From NCBI RefSeq assembly GCF_014656075.1, contig NZ_BNBS01000072.1, forward strand, positions 1-42,013: a DNA stretch of 42,013 bases, read 5' to 3'. Positions within the stretch are counted from its first letter, which is position 1; the number at the start of each line of letters is the position of its first letter. The DNA is from Streptomyces hydrogenans. GTDB taxonomy: Bacteria; Actinomycetota; Actinomycetes; Streptomycetales; Streptomycetaceae. The notes below the pieces were generated by a model, which was not told the origin of the DNA, made no database searches, and saw nothing but the letters and a program-made list of their open reading frames with translations. Made by a program: the position numbers and the translations under genes. Of the stretch, positions 1-7,984 are shown one piece after another.

Positions 1-1527
1 CCCCGGCGGGGCGGCGGGCGGGGGGGGTGCGGCCGGCGCGACGGGGGCGGGGGGCTGGTAGGCGTAGGGGGCCGGGGCCGCCGCGGGCGCGGGGGCCGGG
101 GGCGCCGTCCGTACGGGGGCGGGGGCCGGGGTCTCGACCGGCGGGAGGGGCGCGGAGGGGGCTCCGCCCAGGGGGTGCTGCGGCCGGTCGTGCTGGACCG
201 GGACCTGGGGCTGCTGCGGCTGCTGGGGCGGCAACGGGGTGGAGCCGGTGACCGCGGCGGTCTGCCGCTCGTGCTGGGCGAGGCCCTCCGGGTCGGCGCC
301 GAGCAGGCCCTGCGGGAGGACGAGGACCGCCTGGACGCCGCCGTAGATGTTCGTCTGGAGGCGGACGGCGATGCCGTGGCGCCGGGCCAGCGCGGAGACG
401 ACGAAGAGGCCGATCCGGCCGTCCTGGAGGAGATGGGCGACGTTGACCTGGTCGGGGTCGGCGAGCAGGGCGTTCATCTTGTTCTGCTCGCCGACGGGCA
501 TGCCGAGTCCGCGGTCCTCGACCTCGATGGCGAGGCCGGCGGTGACGTACTGGGCGCGCAGCAGCACGGTGGTGTGCGGGGCGGAGAACACCGTGGCGTT
601 CTCGACGAGTTCGGCGAGGAGGTGGATGACGTCGGCGACGGCGTGGCCGCGCAGGGTGCCGTCGATCGGCGGGACGAGCTTGACCCGGGGGTACTGCTCG
701 ACCTCGGCGATGGAGGAGCGGAGCACCTCGGTCATGGTGACCGGGTTGGACCACTGGCGGCGGGAGATCGCGCCGCCGAGGACGGCGAGGTTCTCGGCGT
801 GGCGGCGGATGCGGGTGGCCAGGTGGTCGACCTGGAAGAGGCCCTTGAGCAGATCGGGGTCCTCGACCTCGTTCTCCAGTTCGTCGAGGAGCTGGATCTC
901 GCGGTGGACGAGGGACTGGAGCCGGCGGGCGAGGTTCACGAAGACCTCGACCTTCTGCTCGTTGCCGACGCTGCTGGAGAGCCGGGACGCCTGGACCACG
1001 GCGGCGACGGCGGCCTCGTGGGAGCGGGTCAGCTCGGCGCCGAGGCGGTCGAACGCGTCGCCGCCGGTGGCGTCGGGGAGGGCGGGCCGGGGGGCCGGGT
1101 CCTCGCCGCGGCGCAGCTGTTCGACGAGCGTGCGCAGTTCGCCCTGGTCCTCGGCGCCGTCGCGGCGCAGGGCGGCGACCCGGTCGAGGACGGCCCGGGC
1201 GGCGCGGTCGGCGCCGAGTGCCGCGGCGGTCACCGAGGCGACGGTGAGGGCGGCGGCGCCGGTGAGGGCGGCCCACAGTCCGGGGGTCGGGGCGGTGCCG
1301 GTGGAGCGGAGGGTGAAGAGCACGGCGGCGGCGCCGCCGAGGGCGACGGCGACGGCGGGGAGGACCGAGGTGCGCAACAGCTGGGGGCGTATGCGGACTT
1401 CGGCGGGAGCGGCCGTCGTGGCCCTGGCCGGTCCGGTGCCGGTGGTCGAGGTGCGGGCGCCCGAACGGCCGTGCCGCCCGCCCTCGCGGCGGTCGGACCG
1501 CGGGGCGGGTGCGCGAAGTTGTGACAT
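1..1527 (-). CDS. Conservon-type sensor histidine kinase (CvnA-like), C-terminus cut by window edge
   Basis: 509 codons are visible from ATG 1527; the gene runs off the left edge. A polar, Arg-rich N-terminus (1-48) precedes two hydrophobic segments (about 52-72 and 84-104), so a membrane anchor is likely. The segment around His208 (VNLARRLQSLVHREIQLLDE) matches the conserved phospho-acceptor-like region of CvnA proteins. The ATP-binding half follows: N box HLLAELVENAT (302-312), G1 EDRGLGMP (337-344) and GLFVV (373-377). After about residue 420 the chain becomes a Pro/Ala/Gln-rich tail still open at position 1. CvnA kinases are known to head operons with a roadblock protein (CvnB), a DUF742 protein (CvnC) and a small GTPase (CvnD); these would lie to the left, outside the window. 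The CvnA assignment rests on motif order and the unusual tail. Confidence 0.9.
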   Translation of the reverse strand, partial: MSQLRAPAPRSDRREGGRHGRSGARTSTTGTGPARATTAAPAEVRIRPQLLRTSVLPAVAVALGGAAAVLFTLRSTGTAPTPGLWAALTGAAALTVASVTAAALGADRAARAVLDRVAALRRDGAEDQGELRTLVEQLRRGEDPAPRPALPDATGGDAFDRLGAELTRSHEAAVAAVVQASRLSSSVGNEQKVEVFVNLARRLQSLVHREIQLLDELENEVEDPDLLKGLFQVDHLATRIRRHAENLAVLGGAISRRQWSNPVTMTEVLRSSIAEVEQYPRVKLVPPIDGTLRGHAVADVIHLLAELVENATVFSAPHTTVLLRAQYVTAGLAIEVEDRGLGMPVGEQNKMNALLADPDQVNVAHLLQDGRIGLFVVSALARRHGIAVRLQTNIYGGVQAVLVLPQGLLGADPEGLAQHERQTAAVTGSTPLPPQQPQQPQVPVQHDRPQHPLGGAPSAPLPPVETPAPAPVRTAPPAPAPAAAPAPYAYQPPAPVAPAAPPPPAAPPG

Positions 1528-2065
1528 GGGTGTCCTTGGTACGTGCCCGGGAAATCGGCGTACTGAGGGGTACGGAAAGTACTCGTGGGCCGGGGGGTGC
1601 GGAGTGGGGGGTGGAGTGGCGCGATGGGGTGCGGGGAGGGGACGTCAGGTGCGATGAGCCTACCGATGATCACCGACCACTCACTGTAGTCGTCAACCGT
1701 TCACGTGCGTTGTGCAGTTGGCAAACTTGCCCGTAGACCTGCGAAGTCTGCTGGCGCCGCCCTCACGGCAGGCCGAGATCGATTGGCCGAAAGTCGCCAG
1801 CGTGGCGCGAGAGTTGTCGGGAGCGGAACCGTACGAAAGAGGGCGGAGACGCCAATTGACCTCCCTCCCCTGCGGAAACGCGGGGCGTCCCACCGCCGAC
1901 CGGAATCCCCGAAGGGGGTCGGATCCGGCCGCCACCACCCTTCTCATCACGGAGCGTGAACGCTTCCGGAGGGCTCCCCGGAAGTCCGTTGCCCGCCGCC
2001 GGGGCCCGTGAGAGCATCGGCGCTTTGCGCACGCCACCGAGCTCCGCGAAGGACGGGTACCGCTG
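1528..2065. other. Divergent intergenic region; possible gene remnant near 1712-1837
   Basis: 538 bp between the leftward CvnA gene and the rightward oxygenase gene, so promoters for both should lie here; no convincing -35/-10 pair was found. 1573-1645 is a G-rich run on the plus strand. A GTG at 1712 opens a frame whose first 36 or so residues (MQLANLPVDL..., AEIDWPKVASVARELSG) look protein-like, then the composition becomes Arg-rich and non-specific up to 2011. It may be the 5' end of a decayed gene; no family is assigned. Confidence 0.35.
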
Positions 2066-3298
2066 ATGGACACGACACGGCGGGCGGAGGCCCGCCTCGA
2101 TGACGCGGGCAACCTCCTGGTCGCGCCCGCGACCCTGCGGACCGAGGACCTGGGCGGGGACTTCTTCGGATCCGTCGTCACGCCGGAGGAGTTCGCCTCC
2201 GGGACGCCGGACCTCGCGGGGAGGAGCGTCTACCTGTGCGGCGACGTCTCCGGCGTGAGCGCTCGTCAGCTGCGGTCGGCCGAGCGGGTGTTCGTCGTCC
2301 GGGAGTTCGCGCGGGGCCACGAGGAGAGCGACGGCCGGCCCTGGACCCCCGTCGGACTCGGCCGGGTCCCGCTCCGCGTGCACGGCGCCGGGGTGCACTA
2401 CCGCCGCTTCTTCGATCCCGACGCCGGCCACTTCGGCCGGATCCGCGCCGAGCACGCCTTCCAGTCCCTCACGGAGTCCACCAAGCCCGGCACCGCGCTC
2501 CGCAGCGGCATCTACCTGACGCCCGTCACGCGCGACGGCGACGAACTGCGCTTCCGGCTGCTCCGCTGCTCCACCAACCTGTCGGGGCCGACCGAGGACT
2601 TCGGCCCGACCGACACGGAGATCGTGGGGGCCCTGAACCGCGAGGCGGCCACCGTCTTCCGGGACCACGCGCCGCTCAACCACGTCCTCGCGCAGGTCTA
2701 CCACAACACCCTCGCCACGCCGGAGCGCAGGCAGTCGAAGGCCAGGATCTCGGCCCACGCCGACAAGACCAAGGACATGCCCGCCGACGGCGTCATGGCC
2801 TTCTGCACGTTCTACGACGGGCTCGACCGGCTGCGGCCGTCGGCCGACGACCCGTTCGACCACGGCGTGAAGGGGACCAGCGGGCTGACCCGGCTGTGCT
2901 TCCGGCGCAAGGAGACGTCCGCCGGGGCGGACGAAGGGGCGGCGCTCCCGGACCGGTTCACCGTGACGCTGCACCCCGGCTCCGTGTTCTTCATGCCGCT
3001 GTCCACCAACCGCCTGTACACCCACGAGATCCGGCCCTCGGGCCTCGACGCGGAGCTGCTCCCGACCCGGCTGGGCTACGTGGTGCGCTGCTCCGGCACC
3101 GAGGCCGTGCACAAGGACGGGCGCACCTTCCTCAAGGTCGCCGGGGAGGCCGTGGAGCTGGGGGCGCCGACACCGGAGGGCATGGACGAGCTGCGCGGGC
3201 TGTACGCCGAGGAGAACAGGACCACGTCGTTCGTCGACTACGGCGACCGGTTCCGCTTCAGCATGAACACGGGGGACTACCTTGCCCCCCGCGTCTAG
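2066..3298 (+). CDS. AlkB-like 2OG-Fe(II) oxygenase (first of a tandem pair)
   Basis: 410 aa from ATG 2066. The C-terminal half carries the spaced ligand set of the AlkB/2OG-Fe(II) dioxygenase fold: His231-x-Asp233 (SAHADKTKDM), a distal His320 (STNRLYTHEIRPS) and Arg residues at 335 and 341 (RLGYVVRCS) that could hold 2-oxoglutarate. Enzymes of this fold use Fe(II), O2 and 2-oxoglutarate to hydroxylate or demethylate a substrate. The first 200 residues are not recognised and could set substrate choice. The stop overlaps the next gene, whose product has the same HxD...NR..H...R layout, so the two are probably co-translated and may act as a pair. Nucleic-acid repair is one option; hydroxylation of a small molecule or protein is another. 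Fold assignment is fairly secure, substrate unknown. Confidence 0.75.
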   Translation: MDTTRRAEARLDDAGNLLVAPATLRTEDLGGDFFGSVVTPEEFASGTPDLAGRSVYLCGDVSGVSARQLRSAERVFVVREFARGHEESDGRPWTPVGLGRVPLRVHGAGVHYRRFFDPDAGHFGRIRAEHAFQSLTESTKPGTALRSGIYLTPVTRDGDELRFRLLRCSTNLSGPTEDFGPTDTEIVGALNREAATVFRDHAPLNHVLAQVYHNTLATPERRQSKARISAHADKTKDMPADGVMAFCTFYDGLDRLRPSADDPFDHGVKGTSGLTRLCFRRKETSAGADEGAALPDRFTVTLHPGSVFFMPLSTNRLYTHEIRPSGLDAELLPTRLGYVVRCSGTEAVHKDGRTFLKVAGEAVELGAPTPEGMDELRGLYAEENRTTSFVDYGDRFRFSMNTGDYLAPRV

Positions 3299-4055
3299 GA
3301 TCGCGGACCTGGTCCGCGCGTCCACGCTGCCGTGCGAGGAGAACCCCTTCGCGGAGCTGTCCGCGTCGATCCGCTGGGAGGACGTCGGGAAGGGCCGCCG
3401 CGGCGCCGTGCTCACCCGGGTCGACGCGACGGGCGCGGTACCGCTCGTCCGGACGACCACCCGGTACGCGAATCCGGCACAGCGCTTCCGGCCGGTCCAC
3501 GAACGGCTGGCGCGGCGGGTCCAGGAGCACGCGGGGCTCCCGGTCGCGTTCGACAACGCCCTCGTGGAGACGTACACGAACGCCTACCGGACCATGGGCG
3601 CCCACTCCGACCAGGCCCTCGACCTGGCCGACGACTCGTTCATCGCCGTCTTCTCCTGCTACGAGCACCCCGAGGCGGGCCCGCCCAGGAAGCTGGTCCT
3701 CGCGTCGAAGGATCCGGACGGCGAGCAGCGGTTCGAGGTCCCGCTCGCCCACCACGGGATCGTCGCGTTCTCGGTCGCCTCGAACCGGCTGCTCCGGCAC
3801 CGGATCGTCCTGGACGCGCCCGGCACGACGGCGGACAACCGGTGGCTGGGGTTCACCTTCCGCACGTCGAAGACGCCCGTCCGGTTCCGCGACGGACACG
3901 CCCGCCTGCCCGGCGGTGCCCGCCTCACCGCGGCCGACGACGAGCAGCGGAGCGCGTTCTACCGGCTGCGGCGCCTGGAGAACGAGACGACGGACTTCGT
4001 CTACCCGCCGCTCACGTACACGGTCAGCGGGAGCGATCTGCTGCCGCCCGCCTGA
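3282..4055 (+). CDS. AlkB-like 2OG-Fe(II) oxygenase (second of a tandem pair)
   Basis: 257 aa from a TTG at 3282, preceded by a GGGGGAC ribosome-binding site inside the upstream gene; start and upstream stop overlap by 17 nt, which argues for translational coupling. No good ATG/GTG alternative lies near. The Fe(II) ligands are visible as His108-x-Asp110 (MGAHSDQALD) and His173 (ASNRLLRHRIVLD), with Arg187 and Arg194 (NRWLGFTFRTSK) as 2-oxoglutarate-binding candidates. The S-x-N-R-L-x-x-H-x-I core is shared with the preceding protein, so they look like diverged paralogs of different length. This one lacks the long N-terminal region and is nearly all catalytic core. Substrate unknown. The nuclease gene follows after 35 bp, so the three may form one transcript. 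Confidence 0.75.
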   Translation: MPPASRIADLVRASTLPCEENPFAELSASIRWEDVGKGRRGAVLTRVDATGAVPLVRTTTRYANPAQRFRPVHERLARRVQEHAGLPVAFDNALVETYTNAYRTMGAHSDQALDLADDSFIAVFSCYEHPEAGPPRKLVLASKDPDGEQRFEVPLAHHGIVAFSVASNRLLRHRIVLDAPGTTADNRWLGFTFRTSKTPVRFRDGHARLPGGARLTAADDEQRSAFYRLRRLENETTDFVYPPLTYTVSGSDLLPPA

Positions 4056-4090
4056 CACCGGCCCGGGCGCCGTCCTGCCATCCTGGTGCC

Positions 4091-4498
4091 ATGGACACCG
4101 AAGAGCCCGCGCCGCTCCCGCTGCTCGTCGTGGACGGCGCCAATGTCGTGGGCTCCGTCCCGGACGGCTGGTGGCGCGACCGGCGCGGGGCCGCCGAGCG
4201 GCTGCGGGACCGGCTGGCCGCGCACGGCGGACCGGCCGAGGGGCCGTACCCGGGGCCGTACGAGATCGTGCTCGTGGTCGAGGGGCGGGCCCGTGGTGTC
4301 GCGTCCGTGCCGGGCGTGCGCGTGGCCGAGGCGACCGGCAGCGGCGACGACCTCATCGCCGCGCTCGCCGACGGGGCCCGCGGCCGGCCGTGTCTGGTGA
4401 TCACGTCCGACCGCGAGCTGCGCCGCCGGGTGGAGGAGACGGGCGCCCGCTGCGCGGGACCGCGCAGCCTCCCCGGGGCGACCGGCCGGAGCCGCTAG
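4091..4498 (+). CDS. Small NYN/PIN-like (YacP-type) nuclease-fold protein
   Basis: 135 aa from ATG 4091. The protein opens with a hydrophobic strand ending in VVDGANVVGS, continues to a central TGSGDDLIAAL and a late VITSDRELRRRV. These three acidic clusters (D in VDGAN, DD in SGDD, D in TSDRE) in this order are the signature of NYN-domain/YacP RNases of the PIN superfamily, which bind a divalent metal and cut RNA. Length is right for a stand-alone domain. No signal peptide or membrane segment is seen, so it should act in the cytoplasm. It lies 35 bp after the oxygenase pair on the same strand. Some annotation pipelines call this family NTP pyrophosphohydrolase; the acidic residues fit a nuclease better. 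Confidence 0.75.
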   Translation: MDTEEPAPLPLLVVDGANVVGSVPDGWWRDRRGAAERLRDRLAAHGGPAEGPYPGPYEIVLVVEGRARGVASVPGVRVAEATGSGDDLIAALADGARGRPCLVITSDRELRRRVEETGARCAGPRSLPGATGRSR

Positions 4499-4594
4499 GG
4501 CCCGTCCGGCGATGGGCGTCGGATCAGGCCGGGCGGCCCGGACCCGACGGGAATTGTCGGACAGGCCCCGGGGCGGCCGGTCGCGGGGCGCGGA

Positions 4595-5875
4595 TCAGTG
4601 GCGCTCGGCCAGGTCCCGCTCGGCGGGCAGCCGCGCCGCGTCGGAGGTCGCCGCGCCGGACGCGGTGCGGGCGGACGCCGCGGCCGCCGGCTTCGGGCCG
4701 CAGAAGGCCGCTTCCAGGGTGCCGCCGAGCGCCGTGTTCGCGGCGCCGTGGTTGGAGGTGTTGGCGACCGCCGAGAGGCTGCGGCGGCCGTCGCGGGTCG
4801 AGAAGGCGTACGTGTAGAAGCCCTGCACGGTGCCGGTGTGGCCGTACACCTGGGCGCCGCAGGACAGGTCGTACCGGCGCAGGCCCAGCCCGTAGAAGCG
4901 GGTGCCGGTGGTGTCCGTCGGGGTGACGGTCGTCATGGCCTCCAGCGTCTCCGGGGAGAGCAGCCGGCCGCGCATCAGCGCGCTGGTGAAGGTGTTCAGG
5001 TCGGCGGGGCTGGAGATGACGGCGCCCGCGGACTGCGCCCAGGAGACGGTCTGTTCGGTGGAGTCCACCAGCGGTTCGCCGGCCGCGTCGGGGTGCAGGT
5101 AGCCGCGCACCGGCAGGCCCTTGATGCGGGTGTCGGGGTGGACGTAGGAGGTGTCGCGCAGCTTGAGCGGCTTGAAGATCCGGCGCTCGTAGGCGCGCTC
5201 CACCGGCCGGCCGGTGAGCTTCTCGATGAGCATGCCGACGACCACGAAGTTCGCGTTGGAGTAGCGGTACGCCACGCCGGGCTCGGTGGTGCGCGGCTCG
5301 CTCAGCGAGAGGTCGACCAGTTCCTGGTACGTGAAGACCCGGTTCCGCACGGCCTCGAAGCCCGGCACGGTGTCGGCGAACATCGCGTTGGTGTAGTCGG
5401 CGAGGCCGCTGCGGTGGGTGAGCAGGTGCCGGACGGTGATGCGGTCGTCGGGCAGCAGTCCGGGGAGGTAGCGGTTGACCGGCTGGTCGAGCTCCAGCCG
5501 TCCCTCGTCCACCAGTTGCAGCAGCACCACGGCGGAGAACGTCTTGCTGACGCTGCCGATCCGGAAGCGGGCGTGGATGTCCATGGGCGCGCCCGTGGCG
5601 CGGTCGCGGACGCCGGCGGTCAGGCTCTCGACCCCGTCGGGTCCGGTGAAGCGGGCCATCGCGCCCGGAGCGCCGTTGGCCATCGCCGAGTTCAGGGCGG
5701 CGACGATGCCGTCCACGTCCGGCGCGGGGGCCTCGGCGACGGCCGGCGCGGCGGACGCGGACGCGGGGGCGGGGGCGGGGGAGGCGGTCGTGGCGGGGGC
5801 CAGTCCGGCCGCGAGGGCGGCGACGAGGGTGACGGCGGCGCCGGCGGTCAGGCGTCGGTGGGACGTCAGGGGCAC
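4595..5875 (-). CDS. Secreted serine DD-carboxypeptidase, R61-type (class C beta-lactamase fold)
   Basis: 426 aa from GTG 5875, chosen because GAGGA sits 7 nt upstream and a typical secretion signal follows (SHRR, then a hydrophobic stretch to about residue 30, then an Ala/Pro-rich linker). The frame is open further upstream to 5980 but that part has no signal character. Catalytic motifs: S-V-S-K with Ser108, Tyr-Ser-Asn in RYSNANF, and His-Thr-Gly in YGHTGTVQGF. The stretches around PGLLPDDRITVR, DSTEQTVSWAQSAGAVISS and the C-terminal LANTS/VANTS-like segment closely resemble the Streptomyces R61 DD-peptidase as remembered. That enzyme is secreted, trims the terminal D-Ala of peptidoglycan stem peptides and is inhibited by penicillins. 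Probably transcribed alone. Confidence 0.92.
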   Translation of the reverse strand: MPLTSHRRLTAGAAVTLVAALAAGLAPATTASPAPAPASASAAPAVAEAPAPDVDGIVAALNSAMANGAPGAMARFTGPDGVESLTAGVRDRATGAPMDIHARFRIGSVSKTFSAVVLLQLVDEGRLELDQPVNRYLPGLLPDDRITVRHLLTHRSGLADYTNAMFADTVPGFEAVRNRVFTYQELVDLSLSEPRTTEPGVAYRYSNANFVVVGMLIEKLTGRPVERAYERRIFKPLKLRDTSYVHPDTRIKGLPVRGYLHPDAAGEPLVDSTEQTVSWAQSAGAVISSPADLNTFTSALMRGRLLSPETLEAMTTVTPTDTTGTRFYGLGLRRYDLSCGAQVYGHTGTVQGFYTYAFSTRDGRRSLSAVANTSNHGAANTALGGTLEAAFCGPKPAAAASARTASGAATSDAARLPAERDLAERH

Positions 5876-6027
5876 GGTGAATCCTCGGCTGCTCACGTGG
5901 TGTTCGACGCGGCCCACGCCATCCGTGGCCGCGGGGCCGGGGCCACGCGTCGTCGGTGCCGACCGTGTTCCCCCGCCCATCGATCATGAGGGGCCACGGC
6001 GCCGAAAGGTTCCAGGCGCGCCCTGCC

Positions 6028-6063
6028 GGATCGCGCCGCCCGCCGTGGCGGACGGCGCGATCC
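6028..6063 (-). terminator. Strong terminator hairpin
   Basis: GGATCGCGCCG (6028-6038) pairs perfectly with CGGCGCGATCC (6053-6063), and the loop contains a further CCGCC/GGCGG stem. It lies just beyond the stop codon at 6092 of the leftward peptidase gene, next to a second hairpin, and separates that gene from the DD-peptidase gene. No U-tract follows, as is usual in this type of genome. Confidence 0.75.
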
Positions 6064-6085
6064 GCCCCCGCCCTCGGGCGGGGGC
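6064..6085 (-). terminator. Second GC-rich hairpin in tandem
   Basis: GCCCCCGCCC (6064-6073) and GGGCGGGGGC (6076-6085) form a 10-bp perfect stem with a 2-nt gap, directly after the stop codon region of the gene at 6092-7810. With the hairpin at 6028-6063 it makes a tandem terminator. Confidence 0.6.
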
Positions 6086-6091
6086 GGGCCG

Positions 6092-7810
6092 TCAGAAGGC
6101 CGGTCGCCCGGCCGGGAGGCCCTGCGGCGCCGGCACCGGCAGCCGGGCCGCCTCCGCCGCCTCCCGCGGCGTGGCCCGGCAGGTGGTGTCGCCCGCGGGC
6201 AGCCGGCCCGTCGTCAGGTACGCGGTGGCGGTCGCCTCGGCGCAGGACCCGGAGCCGTACACGCCGTGGCCCTCCCCGCCGAGGACGGTGACCATGCGGG
6301 CGCCCTTCATGACCCGGCGCAGGCCCTGGCCGCTGACCAGCGGCGTCTGGGAGTCCCACTCGTTCTGCAGGATCAGCGCGCCGACCCCGTTGCCGATCCG
6401 GGTGGCGGGCTCGGAGCCGGGCTGCCAGAAGGCGCACGGCTTGATGTGGGACGCGACGTCGCCGTAGAGCGGGTACGCGGCCCCGTCGCGGACCGCGTCA
6501 CGGCGGTACCGCTCCGGGTCGCGCGGCCAGGCGCGGGTGTCGGCGCAGACGACGGACCAGAAGGCGGCGTCCATGTTGTCGGCCGGGACCTCGGGACCCG
6601 CCGGGCCCTCGGAGCCGGCGCGGACCTCGGGCGCCGCGAAGGCCCCGGCGACCGTGCGCGCGAAGGACGGCGGGACGGGCCGGGGCGGCGTGGCCCGCCG
6701 CGACGGGGCGACCGTCGGGGCGCCGCCCTCGGCCGCCTCCTTGAGCCGGACGACGGACTCGGCGGCGGGCCGGGGGGAGAAGAAGGCGGCGCGGGCGGCG
6801 ATCCTGATGTCGTCGCCGGTCAGTCGCAGGCCGTCGATCTCGATCGGGGTGCGGTCCGCCCGGGCGACCAGGCCCCAGAAGGTCGCGCGGACCTCGTCCG
6901 GGGTGGCGCCGAGCCCGTACGCGGCGTGCCGGGCCGCCGTCCAGTCGGCCCAGCGGTCGAAGGCGGGTTCCGCGCCCTCCGCCCACACCTGGATCATCCC
7001 GCGCCAGATCCGCGCCGGGTCGACGGCGCTGTCGAGGACGAAACGGTCGGCGCGACGGGGGAACAACTGGGTGTACACGGCGCCGAGATAGGTGCCGTAG
7101 GAGTAGCCGAGGTACGAGATCCTCCGCTCGCCGAGCACGGCGCGGACGAGGTCCATGTCCCGGGCGGTGTTGCGGGTGGTGAGGTGGGGCAGGACGGCCC
7201 CGTTCGCCGTCCGGCACTTCTCCGCGACGGTCCGCGCCCAGCGCACGTCCGCGGCGAACGACGCCGGCCTGTACGGGCGCTGCCAGTTCAGCTCGTCGTC
7301 GGTGAGGCCGCAGCCGACCGGGGAGCTCCGGCCGACGCCGCGCGGGTCGAAGCCGATGAGGTCGAACCGCCGCGGCACGTCCTCCGGGAGCTCCGACCGC
7401 AGGTACAGGGGCATGTCCAGCCCCTGGCCGCCGGGCCCGCCGGGGTTGATGAGCAGGACGCCGTGCCGGTCCCGGGGGCTGGTGGCCCTGATCCGGGAGA
7501 TCGCGAGGTCGAGCCTCCGGCCGGCCGGACGGCCGTAGTCGAGGGGGACCTCGATGGTGGCGCACTCGAACTCGGCGGGCCCCTGCGGGTCGCAGGGCGC
7601 CCAGCGCGGCCGCTGCCGGGTGTACTCCGCTAACGCGGCGGAACCGGAGGGCGCGGCGGCGGGTGCGGTGGGGGCAGGCTCCGGCGGGGCGGCGAGGGCG
7701 GGCGTGAACGCGGGCAGGAGGGCCGCGACGGCGGTGGCCGCCACGACGGCGGCCCACCTGCCGCGGGTGCGGCTGTGGGCGCGGCTTCGGTTCCGGTCTC
7801 GGCTTCGCAC
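6092..7810 (-). CDS. Secreted alpha/beta-hydrolase, tripeptidyl aminopeptidase (SlpD/E-TAP) family
   Basis: 572 aa from GTG 7810, with AAGGA about 11 nt upstream. An Arg-rich n-region (1-17), hydrophobic core and AALA-type cleavage region near residue 40 indicate export. The hydrolase core shows an oxyanion-loop sequence NPGGPGGQG (122-130), FDPRGVGRSS, the nucleophile elbow GYSYGTYLG (Ser237), and a C-terminal TAP-like part with Asp in NEWDSQTP and His in GGEGHGVYG. Paired Cys residues occur in the mature chain (CDP..FEC, GSGSCAE..DTTC). Members of this Streptomyces family remove N-terminal tripeptides from secreted proteins or peptides. A membrane or lipid anchor is not seen. It is divergent from the MscS-type gene with 174 bp between starts. 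Confidence 0.88.
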   Translation of the reverse strand: MRSRDRNRSRAHSRTRGRWAAVVAATAVAALLPAFTPALAAPPEPAPTAPAAAPSGSAALAEYTRQRPRWAPCDPQGPAEFECATIEVPLDYGRPAGRRLDLAISRIRATSPRDRHGVLLINPGGPGGQGLDMPLYLRSELPEDVPRRFDLIGFDPRGVGRSSPVGCGLTDDELNWQRPYRPASFAADVRWARTVAEKCRTANGAVLPHLTTRNTARDMDLVRAVLGERRISYLGYSYGTYLGAVYTQLFPRRADRFVLDSAVDPARIWRGMIQVWAEGAEPAFDRWADWTAARHAAYGLGATPDEVRATFWGLVARADRTPIEIDGLRLTGDDIRIAARAAFFSPRPAAESVVRLKEAAEGGAPTVAPSRRATPPRPVPPSFARTVAGAFAAPEVRAGSEGPAGPEVPADNMDAAFWSVVCADTRAWPRDPERYRRDAVRDGAAYPLYGDVASHIKPCAFWQPGSEPATRIGNGVGALILQNEWDSQTPLVSGQGLRRVMKGARMVTVLGGEGHGVYGSGSCAEATATAYLTTGRLPAGDTTCRATPREAAEAARLPVPAPQGLPAGRPAF

Positions 7811-7984
7811 AGGGCGTCAGTTCCTTCGGGGTGCGGGGTGATCGGTCCGCAGCACCCTCGCGCACGGCGCCCCGGACGGGAATCCCGCTCAGGTCCGGAC
7901 CATGTACGTCCCGAGGAGGAGACGCCGCCGGAAGAATGGTCCCCGGGACGGTTTGACCGGGCCGCCGGCGGTGAGGCGAAGCCC

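Noticed and set aside
175..1657. Long plus-strand frames opposite the CvnA-like kinase
   Set aside because: The minus-strand frame has the complete kinase motif set from ATG 1527; the plus-strand products are acidic/Gly-rich low-complexity shadows.
2236..4926. 896-codon open frame on the plus strand
   Set aside because: It is the out-of-phase shadow of the two oxygenase genes and the nuclease gene; the product is almost only Arg, Pro, Ala and Gly and has no motifs.
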